Source of the DNA: Clostridiales bacterium
Lineage (GTDB): Bacteria; Bacillota; Clostridia; Lachnospirales; Lachnospiraceae
Length of the DNA stretch: 27,587 bases
Direction of reading: 5' to 3'
Assembly (NCBI GenBank): GCA_018369015.1
Contig: JAGZDD010000033.1
Span: forward strand, 1-27,587
In this document: piece after piece, positions 1-7,884 of the stretch
Numbering within the stretch: the first letter of the stretch is position 1
Layout: the number at the start of each line of letters is the position of its first letter
Made by a program: the position numbers and the translations under genes
Notes under the pieces: generated by a model
Database searches by the model: none
The model's input: only the letters and a program-made list of their open reading frames with translations
What the model was told of the DNA's origin: nothing

Positions 1-1038
1 CATTTCTCCCTTCTCCATGCGGTACATGGCAAGCCTTAACTTATCCAGCGGCTGCATCAGGCGATAAAGCCAATAAAATGAAATACTGATCGAAGCAATA
101 ATAGCAATGACAAAAATAATAATAAACCAATCTCTGAGAGTATTTATATCCTGATAAACATTTTCCAGAGGCACCTCTGAAATCATAAACCATCCGGGAA
201 TTTTAAGCTGGCTGTAATTTACCTGTATCCCATCCTTAATCAAATAAACATTCCCTGAAGCATCCATATCATCTGGAAGTATCTCAGATATTTTGCCAAT
301 TTGCAAAGGGTCCTGATGAACAACAATTTCCCCGTAGCTGTCTGTAATATAGCTTTCTCTTCTTCCGCTGCTGTCCGATTTTGTAATCAAATCTGCAAAA
401 GCGCTTTCTTTGACATTAATAATAAGCGTTCCTTTATGTATACCGTTATAATTCAGGCTTCTTGCTGCTGTAATACATGGCAGTGTATAAAGGCCCTGCG
501 GGTCCCAAGGCTCTTCTACATAAAAATCCGATGATGAAAATCCGCCAATCCAGTGCGTTTTTGTAAGATCTGAGCGAACAATTTCTTCAATCCCCATATG
601 GATATAGTCCAATGGTTCATCACTTTTTGGACGGACATAATTTCCCCGGTCTGTAATTCCTAAAGCCTCCCCATCACTTCCAAAATAAAAAATTGAAACA
701 ATAGCATCATTATTACTCATCATCGATGCGGTTTTATCAAAAACGGACCGTGTTGTCATAATTGCGGAAAATTCATTCTCCCAACCTCTATCGAGATAAT
801 CCGAAACATCTGAATCCATAATAAGAAGCTTTGCGTCCTTATCGATTTCACCCATAAAGGTTTGTATATTATATTTATTTTGAGTAAAATACTGGCTGGT
901 AATACTTGCTGATTGCTCCTTTAGCAAATTTTTAGCCTGTTGGTATGTCGTTATAAATACAAAGGCAAGCACAAAAGAAATTGTAACAACAAAAATTAAA
1001 ATAAGTTGATTGCGCAGCCGGGCTCCAAAGGTTCTCAT
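1..1038 (-). CDS. Sensor histidine kinase, N-terminal part (YesM-like), cut by window edge
   Basis: This is a membrane sensor kinase of a two-component pair. The 346 visible codons hold a short basic N-terminus, a membrane segment at about residues 11-30, a long extracellular region of cache type, a second membrane segment around residues 300-320, and the start of a HAMP linker (RLMQPLDKLRLAMYRMEKGE). The His-kinase and ATPase domains lie beyond position 1, so kinase identity rests on this architecture and on the adjacent response regulator. I chose the ATG at 1036-1038 because AAGGA at 1048-1052 sits 9 nt upstream; the in-frame ATG at 1045-1047 touches that ribosome binding site and is less likely. 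The gene starts 17 nt after the regulator stop, so the two are probably co-transcribed. The ligand is unknown; a sugar or oligosaccharide is inferred from the neighbouring fucosidase. Confidence 0.8.
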   Translation of the reverse strand, partial: MRTFGARLRNQLILIFVVTISFVLAFVFITTYQQAKNLLKEQSASITSQYFTQNKYNIQTFMGEIDKDAKLLIMDSDVSDYLDRGWENEFSAIMTTRSVFDKTASMMSNNDAIVSIFYFGSDGEALGITDRGNYVRPKSDEPLDYIHMGIEEIVRSDLTKTHWIGGFSSSDFYVEEPWDPQGLYTLPCITAARSLNYNGIHKGTLIINVKESAFADLITKSDSSGRRESYITDSYGEIVVHQDPLQIGKISEILPDDMDASGNVYLIKDGIQVNYSQLKIPGWFMISEVPLENVYQDINTLRDWFIIIFVIAIIASISISFYWLYRLMQPLDKLRLAMYRMEKGEM

Positions 1039-1055
1039 TCTTATCATTCCTTACT

Positions 1056-2606
1056 CTATTTATTTCTTCGATATTCGTTGGGAGACATCCCTGTGATTTT
1101 CTTAAAGCAGCGGCTAAAATAACTTTCATCGGAAAAGCCAACCAATTCAGCAATCTCATAAGATTTCAAATGAGTCGTTAGCATAAGCTCTTTAGCCTTT
1201 TGTATACGGTACTGCATAATGTACGCCATTAAATTGGTTCCCATTTCACGCTTAAATAATCCACAAATATAATTTGGGCTCATTTCTACGTAGTCCGCTA
1301 TGGCATCTAATGTCATCGCCTGGGCATAATGGCTGCTAATATAAGAAATAATATCCGTTATTGTTTTACTAAGTTTTACATCCGACCTGTTCCTGGCAAA
1401 ATATTGGGGCTGGCAACATTCCTGATATTTTTGTATCAATTCCTCCAGTGTTTTTGCGCTGCTAAGAAATATACCGGCTTCATTCATCCTTTGAAGGCAT
1501 TTATTATGATCTGGTTCAAATTGCTGTATTTTGGATGATAAACGATTTGTAAAAAAACGAATCATCTCATTTTTATTCCGATCCTCTAAAATCGAAAGTA
1601 TCTCCGTCTTTAAAGAGCCTGCATGTTGGGAAATGTCCTCATTTTCGGCTTCGAGAGCTTCTATTATTTTTTCCGTTATTGTCTGTACTAAGTCTTCATT
1701 ATCCTCCGTATAACAAAGATTATGACCATTACCCACAAAAAATTTCATTTTTAAAGCCTCGCAGCACTGATGATACATTTCAGGCAAATATACAAAGCCA
1801 TCATAAACATCACTAATACCAAAAGTTACCAGGGCCTTATAATAATTTTTAAGATACCTGCGCACTCTTTCAAGCTGATCTAAAAATTGCTGTCTGGCAA
1901 TATAGGAATATTTTTGCTGTGACCTGGACATTAACACCAGAAATTTTGGTCCGTTCAAATAAATACATAAGCCTTCTCCATCTTTTTGTATCATTTCACA
2001 TAATATATTTTGTACAGCAGAAAGGACAAGGCTTCCATGACCGTCAATAAGATACTCACACACAGCCTCATAATTATCAATTTCCATCACAGCCATGATC
2101 AGATTTTTATGTTTCAAAGGTAAGCGGGCAAACTGCTGACCGTCATAAACATGATAAAATATATAATTTTTAATAATTTTTTCCTGCCACGCAGCGTTTT
2201 GCCGTACCTCATTTCCTGTTCCCTTCATCTTTTCTAATTCCATTTTCACACGGCTAAGAACATTCTCCATTTCTTCCGGAGTCATTGTCAATTTTAAAAT
2301 ATAATCCGATACTCCATAAGTAATCGCCTTTTTTGCTATAGAAAATTCCTCCATAACTGTCAGAATAATAATCCGCGTCTTTTTATTTTTTTCCCGGATT
2401 TTTTGGATCAGCTCCATGCCATCCATAATCGGCATTTTAATATCTGTTATAACAATCTCTGGGTGGTATTGTTCAAAAGCTTCCAATGCAAGCCTGCCGT
2501 TGGCGCAGTCTGCCACGACCTCCATCCCAAGTGCTTCCCAGTCTACAGACATTTTTATTCCAAGTCTGACAAACATTTCGTCCTCTGCAATGATTACTTT
2601 ATACAT
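1056..2606 (-). CDS. Response regulator with AraC-type DNA-binding domain (YesN-like)
   Basis: A 516-residue transcription factor. The receiver domain occupies about residues 1-120, with the acidic pair E8/D9 and the phosphoacceptor D55 in the motif IVITDIKMPIMDG. The expected Lys is in YILKLT, where most relatives have KP. A long middle region follows with no motif I recognise. The last ~100 residues are a double helix-turn-helix AraC domain (SPNYICGLFKREMGTNL, then ELVGFSDESYFSRCFKK). This layout is typical of YesN regulators that control carbohydrate uptake and breakdown genes. GGGGGA lies 6 nt before the ATG, and an extended -10 promoter precedes the gene. It probably controls the upstream fucosidase/URO-D operon, but that is inferred only from adjacency. 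Confidence 0.93.
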   Translation of the reverse strand: MYKVIIAEDEMFVRLGIKMSVDWEALGMEVVADCANGRLALEAFEQYHPEIVITDIKMPIMDGMELIQKIREKNKKTRIIILTVMEEFSIAKKAITYGVSDYILKLTMTPEEMENVLSRVKMELEKMKGTGNEVRQNAAWQEKIIKNYIFYHVYDGQQFARLPLKHKNLIMAVMEIDNYEAVCEYLIDGHGSLVLSAVQNILCEMIQKDGEGLCIYLNGPKFLVLMSRSQQKYSYIARQQFLDQLERVRRYLKNYYKALVTFGISDVYDGFVYLPEMYHQCCEALKMKFFVGNGHNLCYTEDNEDLVQTITEKIIEALEAENEDISQHAGSLKTEILSILEDRNKNEMIRFFTNRLSSKIQQFEPDHNKCLQRMNEAGIFLSSAKTLEELIQKYQECCQPQYFARNRSDVKLSKTITDIISYISSHYAQAMTLDAIADYVEMSPNYICGLFKREMGTNLMAYIMQYRIQKAKELMLTTHLKSYEIAELVGFSDESYFSRCFKKITGMSPNEYRRNK

Positions 2607-2703
2607 AAAATCCCCCTAAGATTATTTTGCCGTTCCCCGGCAAATATAATACCTGCGTCCATGCGCAGCAGCTTTTTCAAACGCAAAGCCCATAAATATG
2701 CGC

Positions 2704-2732
2704 ATTATAGCAGACGCTTATTATTGTATCAT
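2704..2732 (-). promoter_or_regulatory. Promoter for the response regulator/kinase pair
   Basis: On the minus strand there is a perfect extended -10 (TGC TATAAT, hexamer at 2704-2709). A 4/6 match to the -35 (ATGATA, 2727-2732) lies 17 bp away. The predicted leader is about 90 nt. It lies downstream of the fucosidase terminator, so the regulator pair has its own transcription start. Confidence 0.65.
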
Positions 2733-2754
2733 AATCAGCCCAAACTTTGCCATA

Positions 2755-2785
2755 ACAAACAGCACCAGGCCGTTTTGCCTGGTGC
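2755..2785 (-). terminator. Intrinsic terminator after the fucosidase operon
   Basis: A 9-bp perfect GC-rich stem (GCACCAGGC / GCCTGGTGC, 2762-2770 and 2777-2785) with a 6-nt loop. On the minus strand it is followed by TGTTTGTT. It begins 18 nt after the fucosidase stop codon. Confidence 0.8.
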
Positions 2786-2803
2786 AAAACAGCCTGATGC
2801 GTT

Positions 2804-4246
2804 CTAAATATGATCGTTAAAAATAATTTTCAAAACATAGGCGTATTGGCATGGCCGTTCACTTGGAAGCTTCACAAATAATCCCGACGGCGTATGCTCC
2901 CATTCCAAAACGTCCGCACTTCCAAGGAGCGTAACATCCCGGATCGTTCCCGGATAAGCCTTGGCCAAACGTTTTACAATAGCCAGGCAGTCTTTAGGCC
3001 AATCAAGCAATATGGCAAATAACGTATTATCCCTGCATGTAAATCGTATGTCCTCCGAACAATAGGTCATTTTTTCACTTTCGGAAAACATCCCTGAATT
3101 TTTCATCTTTGTCGGGCCTTCTCCAAAGTGTACCCACGGAACCGTATCATAAATAGCCTCTCCATTAATTTCAAGCCACCGGCCTATTCCCAATAAACGT
3201 TCTTTTGCCTCCTGTGGGATTTCCCCATCGGGTTTTGGCCCGACATTTAAAAGGAAGTACCCGTTTTTACTTACATTATCTACAAGATAATGTATCAGCT
3301 CCTGCACACTTTTATAGCCGCCTTCCTTTAGATAGCACCAGCCTTCGCCGTCATCTATGGTGGTATCTGTAATCCAATCATGGTAAGTTTGCGTATTAAA
3401 CCTGCCCTGCTCCAAATCGATAAGCCCCGTACCTACAGGAATATCGTGAAATTTGTAAGTTAATGCAACCTCTTGTTCCCGCTTTTTTGCTTCATTATAA
3501 TAATAGGCAACCATCTCCTTTTTATAGGCTTCCGGCATAAACCCAAGGCCAAAATCAAACCAAAGTAAATCTGGATGAAATTTATCAATAATTTCCTTGC
3601 ACTTTGCCAGCCATTGGTCACAAAATAACCGGTCCGGCGGTGCCTGGGTATTCCAAATTGGCCACTCCCCATTTTCCGGGATTCCATTTTCCCATTCCAG
3701 ATTGTGGGGACTGCCATATAAACCGTAATACTTTGGATCTAAAAGATCACTCTCCTTTATCCAATGAGGAAAAAATCGCCAATTCTCTGCATGGTGAAGT
3801 GCCACCATATATTTCATTCCTTCCGCCCGGATTGCCCGGGCAAGCTCCCCGACCACATCCCGGCCCGGCCCCATACGTTTTGAGTTCCAGGGATTTAACG
3901 TCGTATCCCACATAGAAAATCCATCGTGATGTTCTCCCACCGGCCCGGCAAACTTAGCCCCTGCCGCTTTAAACAGCGCCGCCCACTCCTGTGGATCAAA
4001 TTTTTCCCCCGTAAACATAGGGATAAAATCTTTATATCCAAATTTTTCAGGCGGTCCATATGTTTTTATATGATATTCATACTGTGGAGAGCCTTTTTGA
4101 TACATATAAAAGCCGTACCAGCTTCCATTGGGCTTGCAGGCGGGCACAGAATAAATTCCCCAATGAGTATAAATCCCAAATTTAGCTTTCATAAGCCATT
4201 GCGGGGTCTGGTGATTTCTCAGCGAATTCCAGCTCTTCTCATACAT
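2804..4246 (-). CDS. Alpha-L-fucosidase, glycoside hydrolase family 29
   Basis: It hydrolyses terminal alpha-L-fucosyl residues by a retaining mechanism. GH29 signatures are FGIYTHWGIYSVPA near the N-terminus, GEHHDGFSMWD (the EHHDGF block), and DLLWFDFG, whose Asp is the expected nucleophile. The C-terminal half contains VSKNGYFLLNVGPKPDGEIP, a conserved GH29 block. There is no signal peptide, so it likely acts in the cytoplasm on imported oligosaccharides. I chose the ATG at 4244-4246 because GGAGG ends 11 nt before it; an in-frame ATG at 4264 lacks a ribosome binding site and overlaps the dehydrogenase. Codon 1 lies just after the dehydrogenase stop at 4251, so the genes are tightly coupled. 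It is the last gene of the operon. The linkage preference (alpha-1,2, 1,3/4 or 1,6) cannot be read from sequence alone. Confidence 0.95.
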   Translation of the reverse strand: MYEKSWNSLRNHQTPQWLMKAKFGIYTHWGIYSVPACKPNGSWYGFYMYQKGSPQYEYHIKTYGPPEKFGYKDFIPMFTGEKFDPQEWAALFKAAGAKFAGPVGEHHDGFSMWDTTLNPWNSKRMGPGRDVVGELARAIRAEGMKYMVALHHAENWRFFPHWIKESDLLDPKYYGLYGSPHNLEWENGIPENGEWPIWNTQAPPDRLFCDQWLAKCKEIIDKFHPDLLWFDFGLGFMPEAYKKEMVAYYYNEAKKREQEVALTYKFHDIPVGTGLIDLEQGRFNTQTYHDWITDTTIDDGEGWCYLKEGGYKSVQELIHYLVDNVSKNGYFLLNVGPKPDGEIPQEAKERLLGIGRWLEINGEAIYDTVPWVHFGEGPTKMKNSGMFSESEKMTYCSEDIRFTCRDNTLFAILLDWPKDCLAIVKRLAKAYPGTIRDVTLLGSADVLEWEHTPSGLFVKLPSERPCQYAYVLKIIFNDHI

Positions 4247-4250
4247 ATTT

Positions 4251-5423
4251 TTATATCCCTCCATTTGACATGCGCTTCATCATCATCTCATAAATCGTAT
4301 GAATATCAGCAATCTTAGGGTTATTTTTATAATCATTAAGAATATGTGCGCAATCCGCAATTTCCCGGACTTCTTCCGGGCTTACGCCAAGCTCTTCAAA
4401 GGTTGTCCACATACCAATTTCTTGTATAAACCGGTCAATCTCCTCACAGCAGCGTCTTGCAGCCTCCTCCTCAGATACATGATATAGCTCCTTATTAAAC
4501 AAACGCCCGACCCGGGCAAATTCCGGAACCTTGCTGCTCCATGTAAATCTTGTAAATTCTGGATATAACACGGATAAGGATAAGCCGTGGGAAACATGAG
4601 GACAGTGGCCGCTGATCTGCATACCGACGCCGTGGGGCAATGTAACGCCCCCGGAGGATATAGCCAGCCCGCCAAGAGTATCCGCCCAGGCCATTGCGCC
4701 TCTACAAGATAGATTAAGAGGGTCTTCCAGCGCTTTCGGAAGATTATTAATAATCAATTCAATTCCTGAAAGCGCCAGCGCCCGGACATAAGGATTCGTA
4801 CCGATAGAAATCAGCGCCTCAAAATTATGGGCAAAAGCGTCAAAGCCTGTTGCCGCCGTCACATCTTTTGGAACACTGACCATAAGCTCAGGGTCAACAA
4901 TGGCTGTCCTTGGAAATATATTTTCATGCCAGATTGCGGATTTATCCTTTGTTTGTGTATGTGTAATTACCGCACACTGCGTTACCTGAGAACCCGTTCC
5001 GCTTGTTGTGCTTACGGCAATAATAGGAAGTGTCGCTTTTGTCGGCTGCTTTTTGTAGTGGAGATAATCCCATGCACACCCCTCGTGGGCAACCTCCACT
5101 GCAATCGCCTTTGCTGTATCCATGCTTGAGCCTCCGCCAATACCAATAATCACTTTCGCATCCATTGCCCTTGCCAGTTCTGCCCCTTCGGTCACAATAT
5201 CCGTCACCGGATTCGGCATTACCTTGTCAAAATGTCCCCAGGTTACTCCGGCAGCTTCAAGTATCTCCTTTGCCCGCTCATAGACCCAGGAGGTTCTTCC
5301 TTTCTGGCTTGTTGTCACGAGCAGTGCCCTTTCACCATATTTAGCCGTTATCTGTCCTAATTGTTCGATACTTCCGTTTCCAAAAATAATTTCTGTTGGA
5401 TGCTTCCACTTAAAAGTTTCCAT
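4251..5423 (-). CDS. Iron-containing (group III) alcohol dehydrogenase
   Basis: A cytoplasmic NAD(P)-dependent reductase/dehydrogenase of the FucO/BDH type. It shows the Rossmann GGGSSMDTAKA motif (about residues 97-107), the STTSGTGSQVT block, the metal-site sequence GFDAFAHNFEAL (Asp195 and His199) and LPHGVGM...VSHG (His264 and His279 as likely remaining ligands). The start at 5421-5423 is set by GGGAGG 6 nt upstream; it overlaps the preceding URO-D gene by 14 nt. Next to a fucosidase, a lactaldehyde/1,2-propanediol reductase role is attractive. However, no fucose isomerase, kinase or aldolase gene is in the window, and the substrate could equally be another aldehyde or ketone made by the URO-D-like enzymes. 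Confidence 0.92.
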   Translation of the reverse strand: METFKWKHPTEIIFGNGSIEQLGQITAKYGERALLVTTSQKGRTSWVYERAKEILEAAGVTWGHFDKVMPNPVTDIVTEGAELARAMDAKVIIGIGGGSSMDTAKAIAVEVAHEGCAWDYLHYKKQPTKATLPIIAVSTTSGTGSQVTQCAVITHTQTKDKSAIWHENIFPRTAIVDPELMVSVPKDVTAATGFDAFAHNFEALISIGTNPYVRALALSGIELIINNLPKALEDPLNLSCRGAMAWADTLGGLAISSGGVTLPHGVGMQISGHCPHVSHGLSLSVLYPEFTRFTWSSKVPEFARVGRLFNKELYHVSEEEAARRCCEEIDRFIQEIGMWTTFEELGVSPEEVREIADCAHILNDYKNNPKIADIHTIYEMMMKRMSNGGI

Positions 5424-6462
5424 AATCGTCCTCCCTGCACATCTCACTCAGCATAGCTTCGATATTGTCCATAGGTGTATCTGGCATAATTCCATTGCCT
5501 GCTGCCATAAGCAGGCGGCCGCCATATTTGCGAAAAATTTTTTTCATACGCTGTACCTCCTCACGAACTTGCCAGGGTTCTCCCTCGACAATCATATGCT
5601 GTACGTCAAAGCCAGCCAAAAAAGCCATTCGATTTCCATATTTCTGAACAACCGCCTCCATGTCCATGCAGCCTTTCTGAACCGGATGAAATACATCCAC
5701 TCCCGCCTTGCACAGATCATCCATAAGCAGCGTATTGTCACCACAGGAGTGAAGAAAAAAATGCATTCCTCTCCCATGCACATAGGCAATAAATTCTTTG
5801 TATAAAGGATAGTAAAGCTCGTGGAAAATTTCCGGTGACATCATCGGCCCAGTCTGGTGGCCTAAATCATCCGATGTAAAAATACCATCAAAACCCAGCT
5901 CACAAAAGCGGTCAACGATCACCTTGTAATATTCCAGCAGCTTTTTTCCTAGAAGCTTCAGTTCATCCATAGCATCATAATAATCAAACATAAGGTTTTC
6001 CATTCCCCTTATATTCCAAAAACGTTCATGGAGGAAATGCCACCAGCACCCCAGTTTATAAACATCAGCCCCGGCCTCATCTGACTGCCGCTTGACTTCA
6101 TCAAAAACTTCCGGTTCCCATGGACTAGGAAAATTTTCCAGCAACTCATCGAGTTCATTCCAATCGTCCAAAAGAACCTTTCGCTCTCCGATACTGTGTC
6201 CGGCCATATGAGAGTAATCCTTATAGCCCCACCGGTAATTTGGATTGTCCGTGTATGAACAGTCTTCTCCGGGCGGTGTATAAAAACATGCCAACACATC
6301 GTCCGGGTATTTTAACGCCATGGAATTTAAGGCGTCTCCATACTTTTGTTCAAGTCCGATCCCCCACCATTTATGAAAAACAAGCGGAACCCTCTGAATA
6401 TTTTTTCCCTCAATAACTTCTTTAACTTCTTTTTTGGAATAATTTCTTCTCATTTTTGGCAT
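5410..6462 (-). CDS. URO-D family protein (MtaA/CmuA-like methyltransferase fold)
   Basis: A 350-residue TIM-barrel protein of the uroporphyrinogen decarboxylase superfamily. Recognisable parts are the FTSDDLGHQTGPMMSPE segment (about residues 195-211) and FFLHSCGDN with H238-x-C240-G. That is the position where corrinoid/CoM methyltransferases of this fold bind zinc. It is not HemE by context: no heme genes are near, and the N-terminus lacks the usual HemE substrate-binding block. The likely chemistry is methyl transfer or decarboxylation on an unknown substrate. Two starts are possible, ATG at 6462 or at 6453; GAAGGTGG lies just upstream of both. It follows another URO-D-like gene by about 30 nt and overlaps the dehydrogenase start, so it is mid-operon. 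Confidence 0.85.
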   Translation of the reverse strand: MPKMRRNYSKKEVKEVIEGKNIQRVPLVFHKWWGIGLEQKYGDALNSMALKYPDDVLACFYTPPGEDCSYTDNPNYRWGYKDYSHMAGHSIGERKVLLDDWNELDELLENFPSPWEPEVFDEVKRQSDEAGADVYKLGCWWHFLHERFWNIRGMENLMFDYYDAMDELKLLGKKLLEYYKVIVDRFCELGFDGIFTSDDLGHQTGPMMSPEIFHELYYPLYKEFIAYVHGRGMHFFLHSCGDNTLLMDDLCKAGVDVFHPVQKGCMDMEAVVQKYGNRMAFLAGFDVQHMIVEGEPWQVREEVQRMKKIFRKYGGRLLMAAGNGIMPDTPMDNIEAMLSEMCREDDYGNF

Positions 6463-6492
6463 ACCACCTTCTCATAAATATCTTTTCCGGAT

Positions 6493-7575
6493 TTATTCAT
6501 GTGTCATACGTTCAACAGTCCTTACAACCGCAATGGCCTCTTCTTTGGACGCGGCAGATACTTGCAAATATAACCCTTTTGACGACAAAGCCTCCAAAGC
6601 CTGCTCTACTTCCCAGGGCCGTATCTGAAGCAGAAGGCATTTCCCTTGTTCCTGTATGCGCTTAAGCTCGGGCAAAAATTTTAAAGGTGAAGGCTGGCCT
6701 ACAACATTGGTCCATTGGATCATCTTCAGTTTATCAATACTCAGCAAAGTATCCAGGTGCCTGATCTGCTCCATCCCGTCCAGGTGATACAGCGGATATT
6801 CCAGTACGTCGCACTGTCTTAAAAGTTCTGGCTTTGCAAAGCGTTCATAAATCTCATTAGAAAACATGACCGAAATATCGCATTGCATCTGTCCATGGAA
6901 GCCCGGAGCCCACGTATTCAGCCAGCCAATGCAGCTCCCCCCGTCATTGCAATGACCAACAATATCGTAGCATTGTTTCATTGTGCTTTCCCATATTTGT
7001 TCCAGCTTACGGGAACATTCCGCTATAACGTCCTCATCCTCGGTAAGGAAATCCATAAGAAGATTGTCCGACCCCCGCACATGAGCCAGGGCATCCAGAT
7101 TACCTGCCAGATCCGGCATAGATACATAAAATCTGCCTCTGGCTTCCTTGCAGAGAAATCGTGAAATTTCTAAAGTTTTTTCATAAAGAAAGGCATGGCA
7201 GTCAAAAATGATCTTTTCCGGCTCAAGCTCATCCTCCAGCATGGCATTGAACCAAATCGTATCCGGCATATATTGATGGCCGACATTTTTTAAAAATGCC
7301 CCGTGGCCGCTCGGCCCCAGATTAACCCAGGCCAAAGGGAAAGCGTCGCCGCCATAATATGTATTTTCAAAAGTATCTAAATTCCTCATAAGAATCCATT
7401 CCCCATCGGTCCAGTAACGCTCCTGATCCCTTTTATTTTCAGGAAAGGCATGGATATTCTTAAGCTTACTTTGATCTGTATAGGAAACACTGACACAGCA
7501 TCGGTCAATAATTTCCCTGTTCCAAAGAGCTTTAAATCGTTCTCTTGTTTTATCAAAATCTTCTCTATGAATCAT
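6493..7575 (-). CDS. URO-D-like protein of the type often labelled 'trimethylamine corrinoid protein 2'
   Basis: A 360-residue protein of the URO-D superfamily and the first gene of the minus-strand operon. Near residues 261-288 it has YPLYHLDGMEQIRHLDTLL...IQW. This matches the HLDG...RHLD...IQW pattern I associate with proteins databases call 'trimethylamine corrinoid protein 2'. Despite that label it has no B12-binding DxHxxG motif. At the place where the next gene has H-S-C-G it has H-L-D-G, so the Cys metal ligand is missing and the chemistry probably differs. GAGAGG lies 7 nt upstream of the ATG. The substrate is unknown. Pairing with the adjacent URO-D gene suggests successive steps or a heteromeric enzyme; this is inference. 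Confidence 0.82.
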   Translation of the reverse strand: MIHREDFDKTRERFKALWNREIIDRCCVSVSYTDQSKLKNIHAFPENKRDQERYWTDGEWILMRNLDTFENTYYGGDAFPLAWVNLGPSGHGAFLKNVGHQYMPDTIWFNAMLEDELEPEKIIFDCHAFLYEKTLEISRFLCKEARGRFYVSMPDLAGNLDALAHVRGSDNLLMDFLTEDEDVIAECSRKLEQIWESTMKQCYDIVGHCNDGGSCIGWLNTWAPGFHGQMQCDISVMFSNEIYERFAKPELLRQCDVLEYPLYHLDGMEQIRHLDTLLSIDKLKMIQWTNVVGQPSPLKFLPELKRIQEQGKCLLLQIRPWEVEQALEALSSKGLYLQVSAASKEEAIAVVRTVERMTHE

Positions 7576-7638
7576 TTTCCTACCTCTCTTAGTTTATACA
7601 GTTGGTCTGGCTATAAACAGTTACGTTCATTTTTTGCC

Positions 7639-7644
7639 AGTATA
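7639..7644 (-). promoter_or_regulatory. Extended -10 for the minus-strand operon
   Basis: TGC TATACT on the minus strand is a good extended -10. No strong -35 stands 17 bp away (only TGTCAA). The predicted leader to the ATG at 7575 is about 55-60 nt. Confidence 0.45.
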
Positions 7645-7675
7645 GCACTCCCCCGTTTTTTTTGACATTCACAAT

Positions 7676-7782
7676 ATTCTTATTTTTTGTAGAATATTCC
7701 GTTACCCTTAGTTGGCAAAGGCATACGCTATCTTGCCAACTAAGGGTAAGTTTCTGAATAATATTTTTCAATAAATAAGAAT
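7676..7782. repeat. Nested inverted repeat in the divergent spacer
   Basis: The inner arms 7702-7718 and 7733-7749 are a perfect 17-bp inverted repeat with a 14-nt loop (ACCCTTAGTTGGC / GCCAACTAAGGGT core). Outer arms 7676-7689 and 7769-7782 match at 13 of 14 positions. It could be a double operator, an RNA hairpin or a small mobile-element relic. It lacks a T-run directly after the inner stem on either strand, so a simple terminator is unlikely. Confidence 0.8.
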
Positions 7783-7812
7783 CCTGTCCATCGTATGTTT
7801 CTTTATTTTTCG

Positions 7813-7818
7813 TATAAT
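7813..7818 (+). promoter_or_regulatory. -10 element for the plus-strand URO-D gene
   Basis: A perfect TATAAT lies at 7813-7818, about 30 nt after the nested repeat. No convincing -35 was found, so activation by a regulator bound at the repeat is possible. The leader to the ATG at 7885 is about 60 nt. Confidence 0.5.
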
Positions 7819-7884
7819 AAAAGAATGGAGGAGCCATACAAACACGGCTTCCTGTTTCACGAAGCATGAAGGAGGAACATAAAA

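Larger units (their letters stand above)
7576..7884. other. Divergent intergenic spacer
   Basis: This 309-bp spacer separates the minus-strand URO-D/dehydrogenase/fucosidase operon from the plus-strand URO-D gene. It holds a candidate promoter for each side, a perfect 17-bp inverted repeat and a weaker outer repeat, each listed separately. An open frame crosses it on the minus strand, but it has no ribosome binding site and runs through the palindrome, so I do not call a gene. Confidence 0.7.

Noticed and set aside
5410..6462. Heme biosynthesis gene hemE
   Set aside because: No heme genes are nearby and the sequence carries the H-x-C-G site of the methyltransferase branch rather than HemE hallmarks.
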